Shown: positions 31,038-43,045, counted from the stretch's first letter. The stretch: DNA of 64,000 nucleotides from Primula veris (GCA_963682055.1 OY821743.1:12288566-12352565), one strand, 5' to 3'. Translations and numbers: made by a program. Notes: generated from the sequence alone by a model not told the origin.

Positions 31038-31508
31038 TATAAAAACCGTTTAGTTTCTCGCAAGAAAACTAAATTCTTTATCGCAAATACTAATTATAAC
31101 TTAATTAGATTGCTTAAAAAGAATAAAAACCAATGAAAGAGATTCTAGCGTGAAAATCAAATCACTTTTGATTTCACTAAGAATTCTTTATAGTATTCTA
31201 GAATAAAAGATTAAAACCAATTCGGATTTATTCTATGTGCAAATTTCAATTTCTAGTAAACTAGCAATGATTTTGCGAGAATAAAAACCGAGACGTCAAC
31301 AACAATAAAAATAAAAAGAAAAGTCCTTTTCTTTTCGAAAATAGTAAAACCAAAAAGGATATTGTTTAAGATTGTTGGTTTGGTACTATTTCGAATACAA
31401 TAAATGAAAGGACAATAAAATAAAGAAGACAGGAACGCAATGGAAATAAACAATTTTATTTCTCACAATTGGAATATGAATTACAATTCCTGACTCAACA
31501 AATAAATA

Positions 31509-31775
31509 AAACTGCTGGACTGTAATAAAGAAACTGTCGGACTGTTATAAAGAAACTGCCGGACTGGTTTAACAAAGAAACTGCCGGACTGGTTTTACAG
31601 AAACTGCCGGACTGGTTTTAACAAACTGCCGGACTGGTTTTAAACAAACTGCCGAACTGGTTTTAACAAACTGCCGGACTGGTTTTAAACAAAACTGCTG
31701 GACTGGTTTTAAACAAATAAAAAACAGCCAGACTGGTTTTAAACAAATAAAAAACTGCCGGACTGTTTTTTGTAA
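31509..31775. repeat. Eleven-copy ctgccggactggtttt tandem array
   Basis: A degenerate unit of about 20-28 bp with core ctgccggactggtttta(aac)aaa is repeated about eleven times. On the minus strand it reads AAACCAGTCCGGCAG. It lies in the transcribed leader of the Copia element. Confidence 0.85.
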
Positions 31776-32349
31776 ATACTGGAAATTACAGAACTGAAAA
31801 ATAAATAACAGAATCGAAAGACTGAAAGTAAACAGTACTGAAATGTAAATACAGAAAAGAAACAGTACAGGAAAGTAAATTACAGAAATGAAACGGTACT
31901 GAAATGAAATGGACAGAAAGTAAATGACTGAAAGTAAAAGAAGAGGCAACTGCTGAGCAGTTTCCCTTAAACAATATTTCCCGAACCACCTTTAAAGGTT
32001 TCTGGTTTCGGGACTTTGTTCCCAAGGTACAACTTCTATCTCAGAGTGGCTCGTATGGAAACCGGTACCGAACCACAGGTCGAGCTGTTGGTGGTGCGGT
32101 TCTCTCTCTCTATATGATGTTTATGCTGTGAGTTGTGTGTTTGAAGGGGTGTTCAAATGAGAGGGGGAGGGCTGGCTTTTATAGGCTCTACTGAAACCGC
32201 AACCATAAATATAGGTCATCAATTCTGGGAGTTACACCCCCAGAATCCGCTCACTTTAATTCTGAAACCGCAGCAATCAATTCCATTTATTGCTGGCATT
32301 TCTCTTGCTGGAAACTAGGGACTGCTTTTATAATTTATACAAAACTCCC

Positions 32350-32475
32350 TATTCGGGTTTGGACCCAAGACCCGAGACCCGAGACATTCCCCAAATCCCA
32401 AAGCCCAAGCCCAAGCCCACGCCCGTGCCCGTGCCCGTGCCCGAGACCCGAGACACGAGACACGAGCGAGCGCGC
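32350..32475. repeat. GC-rich hexamer microsatellite
   Basis: Interleaved runs of gacccgagacccgaga, cccaagcccaagccc, cccgtgcccgtgcccg and gagacacgagacacgag, then a cgcgcgtgtg stretch. Simple-sequence expansion inside the element's LTR-like region. Confidence 0.8.
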
Positions 32476-32855
32476 GTGTGTGGTACACACTAATACTCTT
32501 AGGTGTATGTGGACATGTTAGTTTAATAACTACATGGGTTGGTATGGTATATATATTGTAAGATTAACTCTTAATCTTTCAATATGGGATTATTCTAAAT
32601 GGTTTTCTCATTAACCATTTCGTTTTCCAGATTTTCCAGATTTGAGCTTCCGAGGTACCAACTTTGAAGCCACTTTGTATTCACACCCATTCTCCGAATA
32701 GGTCATGTGATATACCGTTACGAAGCTCGTCACACGGGCTACTCAACCACGTTGAGTATGGTATAAACAACTCAGCGCTGTTACACGAAATAATGACTCG
32801 AAGTTGGTCCAGTGACCATTCGGAAACACCCATGTTTTCACATGTTTTTCCAACA

Positions 32856-33128
32856 GCTTTAACTAGTTTATCTCTTTTCTCAACTTCTCTCTATAATTTT
32901 TGGATAGATTTTCTGGTCCGTTTCTATGGGGGGTAGTTGGCTATTTATAGGCCACTACGCCTTTTAGGATGTTGACAAATGTCCCAAGGCTTGGGCTTTT
33001 GGTAATATCTACCTTTATTCTCTTATGAAAGGCATGAGATGACCCATTTAAGCGTTGAATACCCGTTTAAAAAGGGGGTTGATTATTATCCGAATAGAAT
33101 ATTCGGGTCAAACTTTTATGTTCTATCA
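32856..33128 (-). repeat. LTR fragment related to the solo LTR at 42,243
   Basis: On the minus strand it starts TGATAGAACATAAAAG at 33,128, shares a gacatttgtcaacatccta stretch with 42,450 and has a CCTATAAATAG box at 32,941-32,951. It stops at the Copia boundary (32,855), and its missing half is not found on the other side of that element, consistent with loss of DNA near 25,887. Confidence 0.55.
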
Positions 33129-34680
33129 GAAACAGTGACCACCCTCAAAACCGCTTCGAGTCATGGTTTGAATGATGAACATTTAATCGTTGTTCTGTAA
33201 ATACTAAACCGAATAAGTGTTTGTTTCCTGCAGTTTCTCCTAGCTTTAGATTATAGGTCATGTCTACGATGGTTTCAAAAGTCGCTAGGCGGACTAAAAG
33301 CGGGAGGTGGGGCCTGTGGGCTTACGCGAATAAGCAGGGATTAAGCGGGGCCTAGACGGAAAAAACATATTTTAACATTTTAGTGCGGATTTTTGGATTT
33401 TCATTTGTTATGTAGGTTGTAAATTCAATTAACAAGATAAATTAAACATTTATACATCATTAGTTTATCGGTATAGATTTAGATTATAGGTCGATTGTAC
33501 ATCTATCCCAGTCTCGGAAATATTTCAGCTTCAAATATATACTTATGAACTATGTTATAAAATAGAAACCAAACATTAAATCAATGAAGGAATTGCATGT
33601 GATTTTATATATACTCCTATGCTACGTAGACGTGACTAGGAAAGATTATACAAACCATTTAATATAGAAAGAGATAATATATATACTCCATATAAATCTA
33701 TCTTTTATTAAAATTGCTCACCGACTTCACATTTATATATTTATATGTATATATAGTATAATAAATTTTATTATAAGGTTGCCAAATACTAATCAAACTG
33801 GAAAATTATAGTTTGATAATATGAAAAAATATTAAATAAAGCTGTGAACACTTGAGGTGCTTGTACGGTTGTACCCAAGTGAACGTTGTTTCGTAGGTTC
33901 GTCGGTTTGTTTTAATAAAAGCTTAATTTTCCAAAATAAATAAATATTGTTTTTACAAATTTTGAGAGAATATATTTGAACTTCTGACGGAATCCAGAGC
34001 TATGCATATATACATGCATGTTGCCAAGTTGGTGGGAGTGGTTAAACACATCTATAGCTATTATAAGTAAGTAGCAATATAATAGTCATTATTCTTTAAA
34101 GTACACAAAATTGAACATTCGCACCATGACCACATGGTAATGTTTTCTTTACCCAGAAATGGTCATTAAAGGCCGCCTATTAATATAACTTTTCTTAGTC
34201 TAGTGGGTCAATATATATTATATCCAATGTGTTAGATGGAACTAGGAAGTAATTATTACTATTATTTACTTTCTACCCAAGGTAAATAATCTCATAACTA
34301 GGAATGCCCGATATACATTTAATCTTCCCGGCTCCCCCTTTCAAAATTGTTATAAATTGGGTCAAAACCATATCCGCATCTCCAATATCAGAATCACAAC
34401 ACTGTATGTATGTACTTTGACGGCATGTCGTCCTTAGTCCATACCACATGTGCCGACGCAAACAATTGGTTATATAAGCAAACCCAAATCGATAGTTTAG
34501 ACAGTAAGTTTCAAGTACAATATTATGAAAACATTAGCCTATCTACAAGTCTATATATTTTGCATTAAAGTACGGATTAGACATAACTTAAAGTCTTGAC
34601 TCTTTTAGACTTGGAATCGAAGACAAGTGCGATATCATGAGAATCTAGTACAAAAGTCACTGGCCCTCAGACCTGTGTTG
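33129..34680. other. Intergenic region, nothing recognised
   Basis: No gene, no terminal repeats and no clear similarity to the peroxidase unit flanks. A G-rich stretch around 33,285-33,360 (gctaggcggactaaaagcggg ... attaagcggggcctag) looks like part of a dispersed repeat that I cannot name. Confidence 0.4.
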
Positions 34681-35340
34681 ATAACGTATTAGATCTTCAC
34701 TGGCCGGTACGTATATGATCACGTCAGTATTAATTCTATTTAACATTTTATTATATTTGAACATAAAGCTTAATTTTTGTGCATGAGAGTAAAATTACTG
34801 TGTCTTCTACCAAAAATAATAATTTTCATCCCATTAATTGACTTGCAAAAGTCTGATTATTTATTATCCCTCCAAAAGTCTAACTACTTGTTCGGCAAGC
34901 TTAAAAAACTTAGAACTAAAGTCCATGGTATTTTATTGGATGTATATCATGTAATAGTTAGGGTCCATGCATGGTATTTTAGCACTTTAGAATTTTTGTT
35001 GTTTAAATGTTTAGAAGTCAATATTCGATTATACACATGTTCACTTCACCATTTAGTCATACGAAGTGTTCTTATAAATTTTAGTGTACACACATGTACA
35101 TGTATTGGTCTATCGTCAATCAAGTTGTTTTGTCTTGTGTAAATTATTATCATTTATGGTTTGAGAGTAAATTGAAATTTTCCCGAGTTCCAACTTTAAA
35201 AAAGAGCATTACGAATTTTAAAAACAAGAGCTACTAAAATTGAAATTTAACTTTTTAAAACTATGTCAAGTTAATTAGTCTCAATTTATAGTTGATTTAT
35301 TATCCTCTAGTATGCATTAGTTACTCCCTGGAGTAAGAGA
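34681..35340. other. Upstream flank of peroxidase unit B
   Basis: Matches unit A (about 2,700-3,290) and unit C (44,060-44,222 then 55,209-55,500) in order: the tatatgatca/cgtg(t)cagtattaattct segment, cgtcttctaccaaaaataat, ttggcaagcttaa-like text, and atgttcacttcaccatttag. It has no MITE at the site where unit A carries one. No gene. Confidence 0.75.
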
Positions 35341-35639
35341 ATTTAAGTGGTGGCTTCATACATAAAATTGTAAACTTTTTATTTTTTAACATGTATTTTT
35401 ATTATATTTTGTTAAAATTACTGACTTTACATTCCACATATTCTTATTCTGACGCCATTCTTATGTATGCCAGATCTATCCATCGCATTAATACTGATTT
35501 AATGAATACAAAATATAAGGGAAATTAAAGATCGATGAATCAAAACAAAACTATTTAAGTATTGGTCACTTTATAAAATTTAATTAAAAATTGATCCATT
35601 ATTTGTAAAACTAATTAAGAATTGGTCACTCACGTAATT

Positions 35640-36420
35640 ACCTAATAAAAATAAAATGGAAAAAATAGGAAAACCTCAAAAAATAAAAATAAAATTAGAA
35701 AAATCAGATTTTTTTAAAAAAAAACAACTGAAAATTCTAGAAAACCAAGAAAATTCCAAAATCAAAAAATCACAAAAAAAATAAAAAAAAGTTCAAAAAA
35801 ATCGGAAAACCGAAAAAACCCAAAATTGATAAAAAAAGTTAAAAAAAAACTATAAATAAAAAAAATACCAAAATCACAAAATAATGAAAAAACGTTCAAA
35901 AAAGTTAGGAACCAGGAAAAAACCAGAAAAATGGTAAAAGATTAAAAAAAAAACCAATCAAAATCCAAAAAAAAAAACGTTCAAAAAAAGCCGAAAACAC
36001 AAAAAGAGCCAAAAAATAGTAAAAAATAAAAATAAAACCAAGAAAAAATCCAAAATCACAAAAAAAATATGAAAAACTTTCAAAAAAGCCGGGAATCCGA
36101 AAAAAATCCGAAAAAACCAAGAAAATTAAAAAACGTTCAAAAGAGTTAGGAATCCAAAAAAACCTGAAAAATGATTTAAAAAAAAAAAAAACCAAGAAAA
36201 ATCCAAAATAAAAAAAAATATGAAAAAACGTTCAAAATAGTCAGGAACCCAAAAAAACACGAAAAATGGTAAAAAAAAATTTAAAAAATAAACCAAGAAA
36301 AATCCAAAATTACAAAAAAATAAAAAAACGTTCAAAATAGCCGGGAACCAAAAAAACCCAAAAATTGATAAAAAAAACCAAAAAGAAAGAAAAATAACAA
36401 AAAAATGAAAAAACGTTCGA
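35640..36420. repeat. A-rich degenerate tandem repeat, ~55-100 bp period
   Basis: About eight spaced copies of an (aac)gttcaaaa(a/t)ag anchor at 35,789, 35,891, 35,977, 36,077, 36,132, 36,227, 36,328 and 36,412 are separated by A-rich linkers containing aaccaagaaaaatccaaaat. No coding potential. Confidence 0.75.
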
Positions 36421-36421
36421 G

Positions 36422-37418
36422 CTATTTTTTAAAATGACTGAAATTGTTTTTAAACTTATCGAAAATGACTCATATTGTTTTTCAAATGATTTAAATCTGA
36501 CTCTGACAGTTTTTAAAATTACTTAAAATGACTCAGATTGTTTTTAGAATGACTTAAAATGGCTTAGATTGTTTTTAAAAACACCCAGACTATTTTTAAA
36601 ATGACTCAGACTGATTTTAAAATGACTCAAAATAACTCAGACTGTTTTTAAAATTACTCACATTATTTCTAAATGACTCAGACTATTTTTAAAATGACTG
36701 AAAATGACTCAGACTGTTTTTAAAATGACTAAAAATGACTCAGACTGTTTTTAAAATGACTGAAAATGACTCAGACTGTTTTTAAAATGACTGAAAATGA
36801 CTCAGACTGTTTTTAAAATGACTTAAAAAGATTCATACTGTTTTTAAAATGACTTAAATCGACTCATATTGTTTTGAAAATGACTTAAATAGACTCAGAC
36901 TGTTTTTAAAAAGAATTAAATCGACTCAGACTGTTTTTAAAATGACTTAAATCGACTCAGACTGTTTTTAAAATGATTTAAATCGACTCAGTCTGTTTTT
37001 AAAATGACTTAAATCGACTCATACTACTTTTAAAATGATTTAAAACGACTCATACTATTTTAAAATGAGTTAAATCGACTCAGACTGTTTTTAAAAAGAA
37101 TTAAATCGACTCAGACTGTTTTTAAAATGACTTAAATCGACTCAGACTGTTTTTAAAATGATTTAAATCGACTCAGTCTGTTTTTAAAATAACTTAAAAC
37201 GACTCAGACTGTTTTTAAAATGACTTAAATCGGCTCAGACTGTTTTTAAAATGACTTAAATCGACTCAGAATTTTTTTAAAATGACTTAAATCGACTCAT
37301 ACTATTTTTAAAATGACTTAAAACGACTCATACTATTTTAAAATTACTTAAATCGACTCATATTGTTTTTAAAATGACTCATACTGTTTTTAAAATGACT
37401 TAAAATAACTCAGACTGT
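36422..37418. repeat. 31-bp minisatellite
   Basis: About 32 copies of tttttaaaatgacttaaat followed by cgactcagactg, with variants in which cgactcagactg reads gactcatactat. The unit is 31 bp; some blocks of two or three units are repeated as higher-order copies (for example near 36,900 and 37,080). Confidence 0.9.
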
Positions 37419-37795
37419 TTTTTTTTTTTGTGTTTTTGGATTTTTGTTGATTTTAGATTTTTTGGGATTTTTTTTTGATTTTTTGGGATATTTAAAATTT
37501 TATTCGTGTTTTTTGGGGATTTTGCATCTTTTAATTTTTTTTTGGATTTTTTTTCATTTTTTCTTATTTTTTACATTTTTATTGGTTAGTTAGGAAAAAT
37601 TGACCAATTCTTAATTAGTTTCAGTTTCATGAACTAATTCTTAATTAAGTTGTAGATAAGGTAACAATCGAAATTTTACCCTATATATATAAGATAGGCC
37701 TCTTATATGTCTCCATAAGTTTACATTTCCCATATGTACCACTTTATAATTATTTAATTTATTTACCAAAAGATCATCATACAATCCAAAAAAAT

Positions 37796-38170
37796 AATAC
37801 ACATATTTTATCTCTCTAGAAACCAAAAAAATAGTTTTAAATTACAACAAAATCCTATAAAACCGAAAAAAATCAATAAAAATTATAAAAATCACAAAAA
37901 ATTATAAAAATTCACAAAAAATTATAAAAATCACAAAAATGAAAAATCACAAAAAATGTAAAAAATCAAACAAAAAAAATGTATTTTTCAAAATTTTTGT
38001 CAATATATAATGGAAAAAACAATACACATATTTTATCTCTCTAGAAACCAAAAAAATAGTTTTAAATTACAACAAAATCCTATAAAACCGAAAAAAATCA
38101 ATAAAAATTATAAAAATCACAAAAAATTATAAAAATTCACAAAAAATTATAAAAATCACAAAAAATGGAA
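37796..38170. repeat. Tandem duplication, 224-bp period
   Basis: A ~145-bp A-rich block beginning acatattttatctctctaga occurs at 37,801 and again at 38,025, almost unchanged. Each copy has internal short repeats of aaaaattataaaaatcac. Confidence 0.85.
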
Positions 38171-38344
38171 AAAATTACAAAATTTTCAAAAAATTAAAAA
38201 ATATATAATTTTTTTTTGTCAATATGCCACTTTTTACACTGAAAAAGCTGCTTTTTCATTAAAAAAACACTTTTTTCATCAAAAAGTGAATTTTTTTTAC
38301 CATAAAGTGGTATTTCCATGAAAATGTGCTTTTTTGTAATCTAA

Positions 38345-38905
38345 ATGAGCTAAAAATGCATCTAGTTCAGTCGAAAATACGTGCATATAGTACAGTCTAA
38401 AGTGTATATAGTACAGTCGAAAAGACATATAGTTAGTCGAAATTGCATTCAATTCAGTTGAAATTACATTTAGTTCCATCGAAAGTGCATACAATTCCGT
38501 CAAAAGTAAATATAGTTAATGAAAGTGAGTATGCATAAAGTTCAGCTAAAATTGCATCTGATTCAGCTGAAAGTACATCTAATTTAATCGAAAATACATA
38601 TAGTTAAGTCAAAAGTACATATAGTCCAGTCAAAAATGAATATAGTCTAGTCGAAAATGAATATAATTCAGTCAAAAGTGGATACACTTCAATAAAAGTG
38701 CATCTGATTCAGCTAAAAGTGCATCTGTTTTAGCTGAAAGTGCATCTGGTTCAGCTGAAAGTGCATATGGTTCAGCCAAAAGTGCATGTGGTTCAGTCAA
38801 AAGTGCATCTATTTCAATAAAAGTGCATATAGTTCTGTCAAAAGTGCATCTGTTTTATCTGAAAATGCATCTGATTCAGCTGAAAGTGCATCTGGTTTCA
38901 ACCTC
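38345..38905. repeat. ~20-bp degenerate tandem repeat
   Basis: Around 25 degenerate copies of agtgcatctggttcagctga, grading from variants agtacatatagt(c)cagtcaaa on the left to agtgcatctgattcagctga on the right. Short open frames on both strands are by-products of the repeat. Confidence 0.8.
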
Positions 38906-39688
38906 CCAAAAAATTGGGTTTGTTTCAACCCAAACGAGTTGCAATTCGGACAAAATCTCATAAAATTTTGTATTTTACATGACCTACACATAAACATGCT
39001 AAATTCAAGTGAATTTAAAACAATAAAATCTATCGGACAGTTCATCGAACACGTTAAGGGTGTTGGTGCAAAAACAATTTATTTCTAAATTGTACATCGG
39101 TATCAGCACAAACACGCACATATGCACACACCCTTGGTCAAGAAAAATGAACTCATAATAGTAAAAACAATGAATCCCAGAATCCTCTAGTCAACAATCG
39201 AACATGTAATCAAATGACTAAAAAAGTAAGAAAAGATAAACAACTTGAAATCCACCAAAAGCTCTAATTCGTCATCAATCTAACCTAATATTCCCTAATT
39301 TCTCACATTCCATCTCGATCTACACTCGGACGATCATTGTATGATCGATCCATTATTGAGTTAGTTTGCCCTAATTTTTCTCCATCTATACATGCATATA
39401 TAGTCAGAGAGAGGGAGAGAGATTACCTCAGCGACATAACCTTGAACCTCGTCGGAGACCTTAGACCCCATCCACATCACCATCGTCCTCCACGTCATCA
39501 CTGCCCTATAACGCCATCATTTTTTACTACCATCATCTCCGAAAAACTGTTTGTTTTCAGATCTAAAGAGTAGAGAGAGTAGCAGCAAGGTCGTCGGAGG
39601 AGAAGAAAGACCGTCGGAATAGAGATTTTCGGAGAAGAGATCGTCGGGAAAGAGATCGCCGCTAATGGCAATGTGGATAAATAGATAG

Positions 39689-39725
<37 letters not shown>

Positions 39726-40042
39726 TATTATAACACATTAAACTGGAGAAAAGTTTAACGCGAATGAAAACTTGAAAAATAATTAAATATATAGTAATAT
39801 AAAGTCGTATGTAGGAGTAATATATAACTTATATTAGATAACTAGTGGTAATATAAGTTGAAAAGTGATACATATGAGACATTATTTGTAAATATTAACC
39901 CCCTAAATATGTTTAGTTAGGAACATAACACTAAAACTGGCCACAATGGGGGTGACTAATATTGACGTGAGCCAATTATTAAATAACTGAAGTAGATGAT
40001 GATGATAAAAAAATAAAAAATTAATAGTACTAATACTAATAC

Positions 40043-40083
<41 letters not shown>

Positions 40084-40261
40084 CAGGTCTTCATCACATT
40101 CCGGACCTTGCACTAAACGGCCGGGCCGGTCCTTGAGATGTAAAAATATATTGGTAAAGGAGCGTTTCATCTCAGAGGAAAGTTCACTCGTGCTATGTTC
40201 TCTTGGGGAGCATGGAAGCTTACTTCTTCTTCGGAGTTTTCTTACTTATCAATACGACCTT
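38906..40261. other. Intergenic, with a possible orphan 5' exon
   Basis: No complete gene. On the minus strand 39,735-39,427 looks like a leader exon: CT-rich, GC-richer than its surroundings, ending GCTGAG with a GTAATC donor at 39,426. Downstream exons are not found. It also contains an (AT)n(AG)n run at about 39,689-39,726 and a (TAA)n microsatellite at 40,037-40,081. Confidence 0.35.
40037..40081. repeat. (TAA)n microsatellite
   Basis: About 15 tandem trinucleotides, three at the left spaced as taatac. Confidence 0.95.
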
Positions 40262-40707
40262 CACTACAACAAACTTAAAAATTAAGTGATAATATTTTTA
40301 GAGTCAATCAATTTTTGTCTCCAAATAGTAATTTTTCGGAACAAAAAAAATATTTTAGACACAAAAATAAACTTTTTGTCTCCAAATCTAATTTTTAGTC
40401 ACATAATTTGATTTTTTTTTTTGTGTCGAAAGACAATGTCATACGAATATAAGAAAACAATTAAAATTTGTCTCAAAATACTTTTTGAGACGAAATTAAA
40501 TTGTCTCCTTATGTCCGTATGAGATTGTCTTTCGAGATAAATTTTTCCTAATTATGTGTCTAAAAGTTAGATTTTGAAAAAAAATAAAAATTTGTGTGTT
40601 TAAAAGATTATTTTTATCCCGAAAAATTACCATTTACAAACAAAATTTGATTATTTCTAAAAAAAAAATAAAAAAAATTGTCATTCCTTCTTAAATTTGT
40701 TGCTGTG
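40262..40707. mobile_element. CACTA-type MITE, 446 bp
   Basis: It starts CACTACAACAAACTTAAAAA and ends TTAAATTTGTTGCTGTG, inverted with a few mismatches, and is flanked by the 3-bp duplication CTT on both sides. The interior is palindrome-like, with gtctccaaat and atgtccgtatgag(a)ttgtc motifs shared with 22,047-22,608. It carries no transposase. Confidence 0.75.
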
Positions 40708-42242
40708 CTTATCACTCCATTTTCCCGACTTCAACCATGGGGTAATTAGTTTAAGGTTTTAAGCTTCAAACTTAAAGAGAAATCAAGGACATGCAACTCT
40801 TTCTAATGTCAGTATAGACTCTCAATATCAAGGATTAGTACTTTTACATGTGTTCTTTTATATACACTCCAGACTGCCACATTTAATTGTATCTAACTTA
40901 TTTTACTCCATTATATTTATGTAAAATTTCGTAAGGACCACTATGGGAGTATAATGATGAGAGCCGTTTAATAAAAATAAAAAAGATTATCTTTCGTTCC
41001 GATCTAAAAAAAAAAAAATTATGTAAATTTGTATGTACTAATTTTGATCATTCCAGGCCTCCAGCTCCAGGCCTTCCATAGATTTCTTTCTCATCCATAG
41101 CTATATCTAATAGCATTACACGTTTACAATTTTTAAGGATATTACTAAATACGCAACCCTAGCATACATTTTAAAATGCTGTTTGCGTATTACGTACTAA
41201 TCTTCATGAATACTCTATAGCTCGCACAATCTTTATTACTTTCAACCACCACACACTTGTCAAGATGTCGTGTATAAACAAATTTTATATGATGTAGTAT
41301 TTTTTTTATCAACAACGGACCTGCAATATAAATAAATGAAGAAAAATAATGTTTATATATGCATGAGCCATGCTCTCATGCTAGCATATTCGGTTACAAT
41401 CCGATCAAGTAGGATACATTAAATAAAAGTCCAAAGACATATGAGGTCCTACTAATATATTTAGAGGACAAAAACTACAGAGATAAGACTTTAAACACAA
41501 AAAATCGACATAAAATAATATTTGAGCCTAGCATAACATTTCTTTCTCTTTATAACCCCTAAACTTATATCACTCGTTACATCTCCTGATCAAAGTGAGT
41601 TTTGAGGGAAACCAAATTTGTTCATGGAATTCTTAGTAAAAAGTCTACAAACACCCATAGAAAGATCTCTAAATACTACAAAAAATACCTAAATAACGAC
41701 GGGATTATTGACGGTATTTTTTGTTACGAGCTTATTGGCGACGGTTTTTGTGACGGCTTTGTGATAATTTAGTCAATTTGTGACAGATTTGTGACAGGTT
41801 TTTAAATTAGTGACAGACTTGTGACAGTTTTTAACTATCAGTAAATCAAACATTATTTTGCAGTGTAAAGTCTAAATACATTATAGGAGATTGCTTAAAA
41901 GCTAATAATATTCAAGGGTGGGACAGCCAGATGAAATCAATATTACAAAATTACCACCAGCTAACATACAAATTTAGAAACTTTTGAATCAATATTAAGC
42001 CTTCACTTCCAGTAGTATTATACATGCACACACAACAAAAAATGTCAGATATCATATCTATGTTATCAAATTGCCTAGTAGTATAAACGGAGCACTGACT
42101 TCTCTGTATTCTTTACCAAATTGTTCAAATTTATAACTTCAAAGAAAGTTAGGGGGTGTGACCACCATGTGGCTAGTGCCTACCTCGGTATTTCATTGCT
42201 GAGAAGTTGACATTACACTATTCAGTATTTCGAAAACAGCAT
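40708..42242. other. Unit B flank, no gene
   Basis: Around 40,785-40,860 it matches unit A at 3,325-3,385 (tcaaggacatgca(a/t)ctctttct; cgtgttctt). Around 42,140-42,230 it matches 3,615-3,670 (gtgaccaccat; cctcggtatttcattgctga). In between is AT-rich sequence and a MITE. No peroxidase exon remains. Confidence 0.55.
41675..41865. mobile_element. MITE related to the one at 2,520
   Basis: It starts ACTACAAAAAATA and ends ATTATTTTGCAGTG, with a gtgacaga/gtgacagtttt-rich interior that mirrors the 2,520-2,692 element in the other orientation. No clean target duplication, so boundaries may be off by a few bases. Confidence 0.5.
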
Positions 42243-42801
42243 TGATAGAACATAAAAATCAGATCCGAATATACCTATTCAGATATGAACCGATCCACAT
42301 GTTATTAATGGATATCCAACGCATTTAGCATAAAACCCGGGGTATAATAGTACTTTCCCAATTAAGGATAATGGCATTTATCCAATTAAGTATTTTAGTC
42401 CAATCAATGAAAGTCCAGTGGAAAAGGCCATGAGATGACGCATGAGATGGAGACATTTGTCAACATCCTATGAAGCAGCCAAGTACTTTCACTGGAAAAA
42501 AGACCAGAAAAATCACAAAGAAGAAGATAAAAGAAATATATTTGTCAGAACTTATCTCACTAGAAATCAAAACGAGAGGAATAAAACAAAAGACCGAGCA
42601 TCAAGGAAAAAGTATAAGATCAAGATCAAGATCAAAATTTAACTATTAGACCGAGCACAATTGTAATAATAAATTGTAATCCGAGCAAGTACAATTATCG
42701 ATCAATAAGAAAGAATAACATGTCCAATATTTATTTTCTTTAATTTAATTTAATATTGTTAAAAAACATAACATCAACCCGTGAAAGTTATTGATTTATC
42801 A
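42243..42801 (+). mobile_element. Solo LTR, 559 bp
   Basis: Ends TGATAGAAC and GATTTATCA are inverted (TGATA/TATCA). Flanks AGCAT and AGGAT form a probable target duplication with one change; unit C shows an uninterrupted AGATAATG at the matching place. The first ~270 bp resemble 33,128-32,856. No internal region. Confidence 0.65.
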
Positions 42802-43045
42802 AGGATAATGAAAATAACGTTGAGTTCACCAGGTTATCTGTCTATAGATACTATATATATATGGTCAACCAGAGCTCTAAATTTCTAATCAAAACTCATA
42901 CGAACATTCATCCCCATATACATCGCATATGTTTAGGTTAATTTCAATATTAAAACTAGCATCCAACTAGCAAGCAAAACGCCATAACCTCTACTTTTTC
43001 ATTGTGTCTCAAGAACCTCATTCTCTTAGTTTATCATTAGGTTCT
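42802..43045 (+). pseudogene. Ghost peroxidase locus of unit B
   Basis: 42,802-42,860 matches the last ~60 bp of the Prx1 and Prx2 promoters (aggataatgaaaataacgttga, then ggttatctgtctata at the TATA position). From 42,862 the sequence jumps to the region downstream of Prx2: tggtcaaccagagctctaa matches 58,639, and catccaactagcaagcaaaa matches 58,795. The entire transcribed gene has been deleted between these points and no exon fragment is visible. This is a relic, not a gene. Confidence 0.75.

Larger units (their letters stand above)
31038..32584 (-). other. Long leader/LTR-like region of the broken Copia element
   Basis: No gene. In element direction it contains a GC-rich microsatellite-like part, the TATAAAAG box at 32,177-32,184, a CT-rich presumed transcript start, and a tandem array (31,509-31,775) before the gag start at 31,037. 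A perfect 19-base hairpin, AAGATTAA-CTC-TTAATCTT, sits near 32,562 next to the terminal repeat. Confidence 0.55.
25887..32855 (-). mobile_element. Copia retrotransposon with broken gag-pol frame
   Basis: Direct repeats of 271 bp (25,887-26,157 and 32,585-32,855; about four mismatches) border a Copia interior. A polypurine tract (TGTGGGGGAT on the minus strand) lies next to the left copy. I find no matching target duplication and no initiator tRNA-Met primer site beside the right copy. A strong minus-strand TATAAAAG box (32,177-32,184) lies some 400 bp inside the right repeat. The true LTR is therefore probably longer than 271 bp and the left copy truncated at 25,887. gag (to 31,037) and pol are in different frames, separated at a 26-base G tract. 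Confidence 0.75.
35550..37660. mobile_element. Inverted-repeat-bounded minisatellite element
   Basis: The left end (about 35,560-35,650) and the reverse complement of the right end (about 37,570-37,650) share actaattaagaattggtca and flanking ttaattaa(a/g)aatt blocks, plus A-rich (left) and T-rich (right) arms. Between them lie an A-rich array and a 31-bp minisatellite. The architecture suggests a foldback-type or long-TIR non-autonomous transposon. Exact ends and target duplication are not resolved. Confidence 0.5.

Noticed and set aside
24891..32855. Single element made of the LTR at 24,891 and the gag-pol at 26,636-31,037
   Set aside because: The body has its own polypurine tract and terminal repeat at 26,157, and no copy of the 24,891 LTR is found on the right.
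36422..37418. 31-bp repeats resembling a CRISPR array
   Set aside because: Head-to-tail minisatellite without spacers, in plant nuclear DNA.
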